DNA of 5,702 nt from Chloroflexi bacterium RBG_16_72_14 (GTDB lineage: Bacteria; Chloroflexota; Limnocylindria; Limnocylindrales; CSP1-4). Position numbers and translations under genes: made by a program. The DNA is taken from assembly GCA_001797035.1 (NCBI GenBank), contig MGOE01000008.1, positions 25,026-30,727 on the forward strand, given 5' to 3'. The notes under the pieces were generated by a model, which was not told the origin of the DNA, did no database searches, and worked only from the letters and a program-made list of their open reading frames with translations. Shown in pieces: positions 1-5,391 of the stretch; the stretch's first letter is position 1; each line of letters starts with the position of its first letter.

Positions 1-182
1 ACGAGGAGCTCACCCGCCACACGACCTTGACGGACCGGAAGCGGGTGCTCAGCCGCGGGGTCCGGTTCGGGCGCTGGTGGTCGAATATCCGGCTGCCGTT
101 GCCATGGGGCACCGTTCCGGTTGTGCGGGGCATGGCGCGGGCGTACCGTGTCCGCCGGACCCGTCAGCCGTCACGCACCGCC

Positions 183-187
183 GGAGG
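183..187 (+). promoter_or_regulatory. Ribosome binding site that fixes the start of the secreted protein gene
   Basis: GGAGG lies 7 bases before the ATG at 195. The reading frame stays open upstream to about position 3, but the upstream residues are Arg-rich and unlike a protein start. A classic signal peptide begins exactly at this ATG. The ribosome site and the signal peptide therefore agree on 195 as the start. Confidence 0.75.
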
Positions 188-194
188 TCAACGC

Positions 195-755
195 ATGCCG
201 CGAGCTCGCCTGATCGCCATCGCCCTGGTCGCGCTGCTGGCGCTGCCGGGCGTGGCGTCCGCGGCGGAGCTCGTGGATGTCTCGGGCACGGTCCGCAACG
301 TCGACACGACGCCCGCCCCCGGGGTCGAGGTGCTGGTCGGCGTCGCGGGCACCGACATCTTCCAGCCGGTGACGACGGACGCTGCCGGGGCGTTCGCGGC
401 GCAGATCGAGGCCGCGCCCGGCGACACGATCGAGATCCGCGCCACCGGCGCCACCGTCCGCTCGGAGCCTGACGAGGAGGGCTGCGTCCACGCCACGACG
501 CCGACGGGCCGGGCCAGCTTCGTGCTTGGCGAGGGGGCGCCGGGGCCGGTCGAGGTGGTGCTGGACACGATGCTCGAGAGCACGGTCTGCACGACGACCG
601 CGACCCCGGAACCGACGCCCCGGGTGACGCCACCGGCGACGGACCGGCCGGGCGCCGGCGCCTCGGGCGCGGGGAGCGGCCTCGCCGTCGCGCTCGCCGT
701 GCTCGGCTCGCTGGTGGCCGCCGGTTGGCTCGCCGCGAGGCGCCGCGCCGCCTGA
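195..755 (+). CDS. Predicted secreted, membrane-anchored surface protein with a beta-sandwich (Ig/carboxypeptidase-regulatory-like) region
   Basis: The protein has 186 residues and I do not recognise a named family. Residues 1-23 look like a Sec signal peptide: Arg at 3 and 5, a hydrophobic core at 6-20, and an Ala-Ser-Ala cleavage site followed by AEL. Residues 26-125 contain the pattern GTV...PGVEV...TTDAAGAF...PGDTIEIRATG, which resembles carboxypeptidase-regulatory-like or other Ig-type beta-sandwich repeats of surface proteins. Cys97 and Cys132 are the only cysteines and could form a disulfide outside the cell. Residues 133-150 are a Pro/Thr-rich linker, 151-162 a Gly/Ala/Ser stretch, and about 161-181 one membrane helix ending in ARRRAA. 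There is no LPxTG sortase motif, so anchoring is probably by the helix with a short basic cytoplasmic tail. It is transcribed towards the neighbouring operon and shows no functional link to it. The topology is well supported; the role (adhesion, envelope or unknown) is not. Confidence 0.8.
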   Translation: MPRARLIAIALVALLALPGVASAAELVDVSGTVRNVDTTPAPGVEVLVGVAGTDIFQPVTTDAAGAFAAQIEAAPGDTIEIRATGATVRSEPDEEGCVHATTPTGRASFVLGEGAPGPVEVVLDTMLESTVCTTTATPEPTPRVTPPATDRPGAGASGAGSGLAVALAVLGSLVAAGWLAARRRAA

Positions 756-758
756 CGT

Positions 759-788
759 CCGGGTGCTAACCCGGCGGGCCCGGGCCCG
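759..788 (+). terminator. Possible GC-rich transcription terminator of the secreted protein gene
   Basis: Three bases after the stop codon is a perfect 6-bp stem with a 4-base loop (CCGGGT-GCTA-ACCCGG, 759-774). It is followed at once by a perfect 14-bp GC palindrome (775-788). The position directly behind the stop fits a terminator or 3' end stabiliser. No T-run follows, so a classical intrinsic terminator is not proven. Confidence 0.45.
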
Positions 789-853
789 TTCCCTGTGCGT
801 CCCTGTCATCCGCGTGTGCAAGCGGAGATACACTCACGCCTCGACCGCGGCCC

Positions 854-867
854 CGTGGACGTCCACG
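854..867. repeat. Perfect 14-bp palindrome in the convergent intergenic region
   Basis: The sequence CGTGGACGTCCACG reads identically on both strands. It sits between the ends of two convergent transcripts, 107 bases downstream (on the minus strand) of the end of the ROK-like gene. It could be part of a transcription end or a protein site. No promoter or gene start lies close by. Confidence 0.5.
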
Positions 868-927
868 CGCCGCATCTGTGCACCTGCGCGTACATCTCGA
901 CCGCCCACGCGTCTCGGACCCCGACAT

Positions 928-942
928 GTGCATCAGATGCAC
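928..942. repeat. 15-base inverted repeat (7-bp arms) downstream of the minus-strand operon
   Basis: GTGCATC and GATGCAC flank a single central A, 31 bases beyond the stop codon of the last operon gene. A second copy of the core, GCATCTG, lies at 872-878 in the opposite orientation to CAGATGC at 934-940. The single-base spacer cannot form a normal RNA loop without opening some stem pairs, so a DNA-binding site is as plausible as a terminator. Confidence 0.45.
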
Positions 943-973
943 GGGCGCGGCTCCCCCGTCGACAGGCCGCGTC

Positions 974-2410
974 TCAGCGAAGCTCGGGGAGGCTCGCCGC
1001 CGCCACGGCCTGGCCGTGGCGCTTCTGCCGCTCGTCGGCGAGGTGGAACGTGACCTGCTCGGCCGCCGCCGGGTCCTCCGCCGAGAGCACGGCCTTCGCC
1101 GTCTCGATGATCACGTCGCCCCCGGCGCCGGTCATGACCCGGCCCAGCAGCAGCAGGTGGTCCAGGTCGTAGTGCTCGCGGTACTGGAGCAGCGCGTAGC
1201 CGAACGAGGTGCCCACGGTGCGGTACACGAGGTCCGCGCGCGGGTCGCCCGCCGCCATCCGCTCCTGCAGCTGGACCAGCCGCTCCGGCAGCGGCGTGTC
1301 CGCGTCCACCTCGATCCCGGCCGGGCCCATCAGCCGGCCCGTCGCCTGCTGGCTGAAGTACTGCACGCCACAGCCCCGGTCGCCGGACCACTCGTCCAGC
1401 GGCGCGTCGGACGCGTCGTCCACCGGGGCGAACGCCAGCTCGTCGATCCGCGACGTCAGGCGCCCCTCGCGGTCGACGTACCCCGCGGCCTGGCTGGATC
1501 CCATCGCGATGCCGAGCAGCGCGCCGGCGCCCGCCAGCATCGAGCCCGCCAGGGCCGTGACCTCGCCGTCGTTGACGACCACGAACGGGATGCCGCCCCA
1601 GGCCGCCTGGAGCTCGTGGAACAGGCCGCGCACCCGGGTCTCGAACAGGTCCGGCGGCACCGAGCGGAACAGCGACGCGGCCCGGACCTCGTTGTCGATG
1701 TAGGCGCCGGCCGAGCTGCCGCCGATCGCGTCCACCCGCGGCAGGTGGGCGGCCGCCCGCCGGAGCGAGTCGTTGATCTGGTCGACGTGCCATTGCGGGT
1801 CCGCGTGCCGCACCGGGTCCCAGGCGATCTCCTCGCTGAACACGACCTCGCCGTCGATCACCGCGGCCGCCTTGCGGTCGCTGGCGCCGAGGTCGAAGCC
1901 GATCCGGCAGCCGTCGAGGTGGCGGCCCAGCGCCGCGCCCACCTCGCGCGCGGGCGGGAACTCGGCCTCGGGCGCCCCCACGACCTCGAACGGGACGCCG
2001 AACAGCCGTGGGCCCATGAACCCCGCGTCGAACCGGCCGGTGGGCTCGGCAGCGTAGTGGCGGCTGAGGTACGCCACCAGGGACGCCGGCCCGTCCACGT
2101 ACAGCCGGGACCCGCCGCGGGACCAGAGCAGGAACTTGGCCTCGCGCTCCACCGCCCGGTACGAGGCGGCCTGGCCGGGATGCCCGGCCGGGTGCACCCA
2201 CGCCTCGCGGTGCCATGCGGACCCGCCCGGCTGCGCCACCGCCAGCGCCACGCGGGCGCCCGCGCGCGTGGCCCGCACCTCGGCGGCCAGGGTCGCCTGG
2301 GCGAGCCACATCGGCCGGAACCCGGGGTCGAGCGGGGGCGCGAGGCGCGCCGTGCGCGCGGGAACGTTGCGCGTCCCGCCGTGCATCCCGCCGGCATCGG
2401 TCGTCGTCAC
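974..2410 (-). CDS. Long, divergent ROK-like (ASKHA-fold) protein with an extra N-terminal domain
   Basis: The protein has 478 residues, against about 300-320 for ordinary ROK sugar kinases. Residues 1-168 form an N-terminal region with no recognisable kinase motif and no helix-turn-helix, so this is not a ROK repressor. From 170 an ASKHA-type core starts: GFDLGASDRK (171-180, phosphate-1-like), GGSSAG (230-235), NDGE with Asp281 at the usual catalytic-base place, LGIAMGSS (299-306, phosphate-2-like) and GRVMTGAGG (423-431, adenosine-site-like). The ROK zinc motif is degraded. Where the kinase upstream has GEGGH and CxCGxRGCxE, this protein has a DELAF segment (323-327) and SGDRGCGVQ (342-350), which keeps one cysteine and no histidine. 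I chose the GTG at 2410 because GGAG stands 8 bases before it and it overlaps the upstream stop as GTGA. The ATG at 2386 is an alternative, giving 470 residues. From memory, similar long ROK-related proteins exist under generic names. Whether it phosphorylates a sugar is unknown. Confidence 0.85.
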   Translation of the reverse strand: MTTTDAGGMHGGTRNVPARTARLAPPLDPGFRPMWLAQATLAAEVRATRAGARVALAVAQPGGSAWHREAWVHPAGHPGQAASYRAVEREAKFLLWSRGGSRLYVDGPASLVAYLSRHYAAEPTGRFDAGFMGPRLFGVPFEVVGAPEAEFPPAREVGAALGRHLDGCRIGFDLGASDRKAAAVIDGEVVFSEEIAWDPVRHADPQWHVDQINDSLRRAAAHLPRVDAIGGSSAGAYIDNEVRAASLFRSVPPDLFETRVRGLFHELQAAWGGIPFVVVNDGEVTALAGSMLAGAGALLGIAMGSSQAAGYVDREGRLTSRIDELAFAPVDDASDAPLDEWSGDRGCGVQYFSQQATGRLMGPAGIEVDADTPLPERLVQLQERMAAGDPRADLVYRTVGTSFGYALLQYREHYDLDHLLLLGRVMTGAGGDVIIETAKAVLSAEDPAAAEQVTFHLADERQKRHGQAVAAASLPELR

Positions 2411-3333
2411 GCCGGCAGCTCCGCGGCCCGCTCCGCGCCGTGCACCGCGGCCCCGATCGCGCCGGCCCACGTCCCGAGCTCCGCGGCCACCAGCCGCACC
2501 CGGTCGAGGTCCGTGATGTGGACGCGCCGCCGGAGCTCGGCCCGGATCGGCTCGAACAGCAGGTCGCCGGCCGCGCTGATCCCGCCACCGATCACGACCA
2601 CGTCCGGCGTCAGGACCACCACCAGGTTGGCGATCCCGATGCCCAGGTAGCGCCCCGCCCGCGCGAGCCCGTCGCGCGCGGGGGCGTCGCCCTCGCGGGC
2701 GCGGGCGACCGCCTCCTCGGCCGTCGCGGTCCCGCACGCCTCGGCGATCCGGTCGGCGCGGGCAAACGCCTCGACGCACCCCCGGTTGCCGCACCCGCAC
2801 AGCGGCCCGTCCGGGTCGATCGTCTGGTGGCCCCCCTCGCCGCCGGTGCCGTCGTGGCCCTGGTACACGTGGCCGCCGATGGCGATGACGCAGCCCACCC
2901 CCGTCCCGAGCGTCAGCCCGACCATCGACGACGCGCCGCGCGCCGCGCCCAGCCGCAGCTCCGCCAGCCCGAACGCCCGGGCGTCGTTGATCAGGAACGC
3001 GGGGACGCCGAGCCGCGTCGCGACCGGGCCCGCCATCGGGCGCCCGGCCCAGTCGCCCGGCACGTTGGGCAGGAACCGCACGGTGCCGGCCGCGGGGTCG
3101 TACAGCCCCGGCAGACCGATCCCCACCGAGACCACCCTCGGCCAGGCCGCCATCGCCGCCGCGCCCGTGTCCCCGAGCCGGCCGATGACCGCGTCCGGGC
3201 CGAGGTGCCCGTCGGTTGGGACCTGCCCCGTGGCCAGCGTCCGCCACTCGTCGCCCGCGTGCTCGACCACCGCCCACTTGAGGTTGGTGGCGCCGAGATC
3301 CAGGCCCAGGTGCCGGGTGCTGCCGCCGTCCAT
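2407..3333 (-). CDS. ROK-family sugar kinase (glucokinase-like)
   Basis: A 308-residue protein of normal ROK length. ROK kinases transfer the gamma-phosphate of ATP to the 6-hydroxyl of glucose, N-acetylated amino sugars, fructose or related sugars in the cytoplasm. Visible motifs are DLGATNLK (12-19, phosphate-1), GIGLPG (71-76), the Asn116-Asp117 pair with the catalytic Asp, LGTGVGC (142-148, phosphate-2), GEGGH (165-169) and the zinc motif CGCGNRGCVE (Cys179, Cys181, Cys186, with His169 as fourth ligand). VVVIGGGIS (245-253) forms the adenosine side. No N-terminal helix-turn-helix is present, so it is an enzyme rather than a NagC/XylR-type repressor. The ATG at 3333 puts the phosphate-1 motif at the usual distance from the start. 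The gene begins 20 bases after the acetyltransferase stop, and its own stop overlaps the next start by 4 bases, suggesting translational coupling. The sugar cannot be decided from motifs, so no gene symbol is given. Confidence 0.92.
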   Translation of the reverse strand: MDGGSTRHLGLDLGATNLKWAVVEHAGDEWRTLATGQVPTDGHLGPDAVIGRLGDTGAAAMAAWPRVVSVGIGLPGLYDPAAGTVRFLPNVPGDWAGRPMAGPVATRLGVPAFLINDARAFGLAELRLGAARGASSMVGLTLGTGVGCVIAIGGHVYQGHDGTGGEGGHQTIDPDGPLCGCGNRGCVEAFARADRIAEACGTATAEEAVARAREGDAPARDGLARAGRYLGIGIANLVVVLTPDVVVIGGGISAAGDLLFEPIRAELRRRVHITDLDRVRLVAAELGTWAGAIGAAVHGAERAAELPA

Positions 3334-3353
3334 GGGCCCTAGCCTACCGAAGG

Positions 3354-4250
3354 TCAGTACCCCACCGACGGCATGTACGCGCCCTCGGGCTCCTGGTACA
3401 TCCCGAGCGCCATCAGGTTGACCACGAAGAACACGCGCATCCCGTGGTCCAGCGACCAGCGGAGCAGCTCGCCGTTGGTCAGCGGCACGAGGTAGCCGGG
3501 CGTGGCCAGCTCCTCGGCCGCGGCGATCAGCGCCGCGAGGTCGTCGTTGGTCTCGGCGACGGAGTGGGCGAAGTAGTTGATCTTCGTGGTGTAACCGGTG
3601 ATCCGGCCCAGGCGCTCGACGACCCGCAGGTCGCCGCTCGCGACCGCCTCGTGCACCTCGCCCGCGCGGGTGTGGCCGTGCACCCGGAGGCACAGGGCGT
3701 TGCAGGCCGCCTCGTCGTCGGGCGTGCCGGGGCGGACGTCGTAGCCCGGCAGCCGCGCGCGGATCGGCTCGCCGTACATGGCCGCGAACGATTCCTTTGC
3801 GTCCATGCCCAGCTTCGTGTACAGGCCGAGCGACCGGTTGTGGTACGCGATCTGGACGAGCCGCACGCCGGGCTTGCCGGACGCCCGCCAGCGCTCGATC
3901 GCCGTCGAGGTCAGCAGCCTCCCCACCCCGGCGTTCTGGGCCGCGGGGTCCACGCTGATCGGCCCGATCGCGTCGATCGCCCCGCGCTCGTCCATGAACA
4001 GGCTGCCCAGGACTCGGCCGTCCTGCTCGGCGACGATGCCGTAGAACCCGGGGTGGTTGATCATCCAGCGGATCGGGAGCGAGGCGGCCTCGACGGTCGG
4101 GAAGTCGTGCGGGAACCCGTGCCGGTCGGCGAGCCGCGCAAACGCCTCGTAGCAGATCCGGCCGCACTCGACCCAGTCGGCGTCCACGGCCTCGCGCACG
4201 CCGATGGGCGACGGCGCGACGGGCGGGGCATCGAGCAGCGAGACGTTCAT
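3354..4250 (-). CDS. GNAT-family N-acetyltransferase with a second C-terminal domain
   Basis: The protein has 298 residues, about twice a single GNAT domain. Residues 16-160 form a GNAT domain: V-REAVDADW at the start, GFYGIVAEQDGRVLGSLF for strands 2-4, motif A SVDPAAQNAGVG (99-110, the acetyl-CoA pyrophosphate loop Q-N-A-G-V-G) and motif B YHNRSLGLYTKLGM (136-149). A second part begins near VRPGTPDD (172-179) and runs to the end. It finishes in a segment LMALGMYQEPEGAYMPS (279-295), a pattern I associate with the tail of two-part GNAT proteins. It lacks a clear second pyrophosphate loop, so it is probably a substrate or dimer domain. I chose the ATG at 4250 because GGAGAGGG (4262-4255) precedes it. 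An in-frame ATG at 4295 overlaps the upstream stop as ATGA but has no good ribosome site. The acetyl acceptor is unknown; lying next to a sugar kinase makes an amino sugar possible, but that is only inference. Confidence 0.87.
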   Translation of the reverse strand: MNVSLLDAPPVAPSPIGVREAVDADWVECGRICYEAFARLADRHGFPHDFPTVEAASLPIRWMINHPGFYGIVAEQDGRVLGSLFMDERGAIDAIGPISVDPAAQNAGVGRLLTSTAIERWRASGKPGVRLVQIAYHNRSLGLYTKLGMDAKESFAAMYGEPIRARLPGYDVRPGTPDDEAACNALCLRVHGHTRAGEVHEAVASGDLRVVERLGRITGYTTKINYFAHSVAETNDDLAALIAAAEELATPGYLVPLTNGELLRWSLDHGMRVFFVVNLMALGMYQEPEGAYMPSVGY

Positions 4251-4254
4251 CGAT

Positions 4255-4262
4255 CCCTCTCC
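4255..4262 (-). promoter_or_regulatory. Ribosome binding site that favours the 4250 start of the acetyltransferase
   Basis: On the minus strand GGAGAGGG stands 4 bases before the ATG at 4250, with its GGAG part 8 bases away. The competing upstream ATG at 4295 has only a weak purine run before it. This site lies inside the gap behind the AraC gene, as expected for a downstream operon gene with its own translation start. Confidence 0.6.
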
Positions 4263-4291
4263 GGTTGGCGGGTCGCGGCGGCCCGCGAGTC

Positions 4292-5203
4292 TCATCCGAC
4301 CGTGACGGCCTCGCGCACCGGTTCGGCGGGGACGTCTCCGCCGGTGGGCGTGTAGTAGCGGCGGTACTCCCCGGGCGACATCGCGCACGACCGGTAGAAC
4401 ACCTTGTAGAACTGGTGCAGGTTGGTGTAGCTCACGGCCCGCGCGATCTCCGCCACCGACATGTCGGTCGAGAGCAGCAGGCGCTTCGCCTCCGCGACCC
4501 GGACCTGGGTCACGTACTCCTTGAAGCTCACGCCGGTCACGTCCTTGAACACGTGCCGGACGCGCGACGGGCTGACGTGGACGACCTCCGCGACGTCATC
4601 CAGGGTCACGCTCTCCCGGCAGTGGCGGTCCACGTAGGCGAGGACCGGGCGGATCTGCTCGCGGCGGTCCGCAGCCGGGCGCGACGCCGCCGCCACCGCG
4701 ACCGGGTGCCGGTTGACGAGCGCGAGGGCGAGCCGGAGCGTGGCGTCGGCGAGGTGGCGCTCGGCCGGGTCGTGGCGCGCGCAGACGTGCTGGAGCTGGC
4801 GGAGGACCGGCGCGACCTCCCGCGCCAGGGCGGAGGTGCCGCGGATCCGCGGCGACCCGGTGCGCTCGTCCACGCGGAATGGGGCGAGGTAGCCGGCATC
4901 GAGCTCCCGGCCACCGGGGCTCGCGATGAGCTCGGGGCGGAACAGGACGAGCAGCAGGCGCAGCGCCGACCCCGGGTCCGCCCGGGCGACGTGCGGCTGG
5001 CTGTTGTCGATGAAGAAGATGTCGCCGGCCGCCGCCGGTAGCGCCCGGCGCCCGAACATGAACCGCCCGTGACCGTCCGTGACGAGCGCGATCTCGAGAT
5101 GGTCGTGCCAGTGCATCGGGTCGGTGTCGCCGCGCGCGGTGTACTCGAGCACGGCGAGCGGGAAGCAGGGGTCGAGCGGCTGGGGCCAGACGTGGACGGC
5201 CAT
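4292..5203 (-). CDS. AraC-family transcriptional regulator with cupin sensor domain
   Basis: The protein has 303 residues, typical of AraC regulators. Residues 15-110 look like the cupin ligand-binding domain: MHWHDHLEI (30-38, the H-x-H-x-x-x-E region), followed by DGHGRFMFG and PAAAGDIFFIDNSQPH (56-71), the usual turn and strand signature. Residues about 185-283 are the DNA-binding domain with two helix-turn-helix units. The first is LDDVAEVVHVSPSRVRHVFK (201-220). The second is MSVAEIARAVSYTNLHQFYK (248-267), ending in MSPGEYRR (275-282). A small ligand, often a sugar, would bind the cupin and alter binding to DNA near promoters. The gene is first of the minus-strand operon and divergent from the flavin oxidoreductase, the classic arrangement for control of both sides. 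I chose the ATG at 5203 because the protein then begins just before the cupin. ATG 5233 and GTG 5266 are in frame but add an unconserved-looking Cys/Arg-rich stretch. None of these starts has a well-spaced ribosome site. Confidence 0.9.
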   Translation of the reverse strand: MAVHVWPQPLDPCFPLAVLEYTARGDTDPMHWHDHLEIALVTDGHGRFMFGRRALPAAAGDIFFIDNSQPHVARADPGSALRLLLVLFRPELIASPGGRELDAGYLAPFRVDERTGSPRIRGTSALAREVAPVLRQLQHVCARHDPAERHLADATLRLALALVNRHPVAVAAASRPAADRREQIRPVLAYVDRHCRESVTLDDVAEVVHVSPSRVRHVFKDVTGVSFKEYVTQVRVAEAKRLLLSTDMSVAEIARAVSYTNLHQFYKVFYRSCAMSPGEYRRYYTPTGGDVPAEPVREAVTVG

Positions 5204-5214
5204 GCACCGACACT

Positions 5215-5230
5215 GCCAGCCGGCCAGCCG
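5215..5230. repeat. Tandem 8-bp direct repeat just upstream of the AraC start
   Basis: GCCAGCCG occurs twice head to tail, 12 bases upstream of the chosen AraC start. The second copy leads into CATCGGAC. A related block, GGCCAGCATCGGAC, recurs at 5337-5350. Direct repeats are a common form of AraC-family operator, but this is a candidate only. Confidence 0.4.
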
Positions 5231-5296
5231 CATCGGACAGGGCCGGATGGAACGAAACCTGCACACCCTCCGGATCGCGCAGCCGGTTCTGCCAGT

Positions 5297-5335
5297 TCAT
5301 CGACCCGCTCTGGCATTGCCCCGGCGGGTCGATGA
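5297..5335. repeat. Perfect 12-bp inverted repeat, candidate operator or hairpin
   Basis: TCATCGACCCGC (5297-5308) and GCGGGTCGATGA (5324-5335) are exact reverse complements separated by 15 bases. The element lies midway in the divergent region, 56 bases before the oxidoreductase start and 93 bases before the regulator start. It could be a protein-binding site or, if transcribed, a leader hairpin. There is no following T-run, so a terminator is unlikely. Confidence 0.65.
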
Positions 5336-5376
5336 GGGCCAGCATCGGACGTGCCGAGGATTGCCTCGTCCCGCCC

Positions 5377-5383
5377 AGGAGAG
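5377..5383 (+). promoter_or_regulatory. Ribosome binding site of the flavin oxidoreductase
   Basis: AGGAGAG ends 8 bases before the ATG at 5392, a good spacing. It supports that start, at which the protein begins with the usual short N-terminus of this family. Confidence 0.75.
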
Positions 5384-5391
5384 ATCCGGTC

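Larger units (their letters stand above)
5204..5391. promoter_or_regulatory. Divergent regulatory region between the AraC regulator and the flavin oxidoreductase
   Basis: These 188 bases separate two divergent starts and should contain both promoters. I could not pick out convincing -35/-10 pairs for either side. The region holds a 12-bp inverted repeat (5297-5335), TGCCAG at 5214-5219 and 5290-5295 with its inverse CTGGCA at 5310-5315, a tandem GCCAGCCG pair (5215-5230), and a 14-base split direct repeat. Together these look like operator material. Confidence 0.6.

Noticed and set aside
27..194. Extension of the secreted protein upstream to a TTG at 27
   Set aside because: It would bury the signal peptide behind 56 mostly basic residues and has no ribosome site. 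GGAGG at 183-187 supports the ATG at 195.
1..194. Tail of an upstream gene or promoter for the secreted protein
   Set aside because: Several frames are open but none shows a recognisable protein ending. TTGACG at 27-32 has no matching -10 box at the expected distance.
756..973. Possible tRNA or small RNA in the convergent intergenic region because of its many stems
   Set aside because: No T-arm GTTCRA box, no acceptor-stem pairing of tRNA length and no promoter were found. The stems are isolated short palindromes.
878..2650. Very long plus-strand open frame across the ROK-like gene and into the kinase gene
   Set aside because: It is Arg/Ala/His-rich with no domain pattern and lies antisense to clearly conserved ASKHA motifs. 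It is a shadow of high GC content.
2411..3277. Reading the ROK-like protein as a much longer protein starting inside the kinase gene
   Set aside because: The extra N-terminus is low-complexity Arg/Gly sequence in a wrong frame of the kinase. GTG 2410 has a ribosome site and the GTGA overlap.
3334..4167. Extension of the sugar kinase upstream over the acetyltransferase gene
   Set aside because: The added residues are Arg/Pro-rich shadow of the acetyltransferase frame. ATG 3333 gives the normal ROK length and N-terminus.
5204..5266. AraC start at GTG 5266 or ATG 5233
   Set aside because: GGAGG at 5271-5267 directly touches the GTG, leaving no spacing, and the added 10-21 residues are Cys/Arg-rich and unlike AraC N-termini. 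Kept only as a low alternative.
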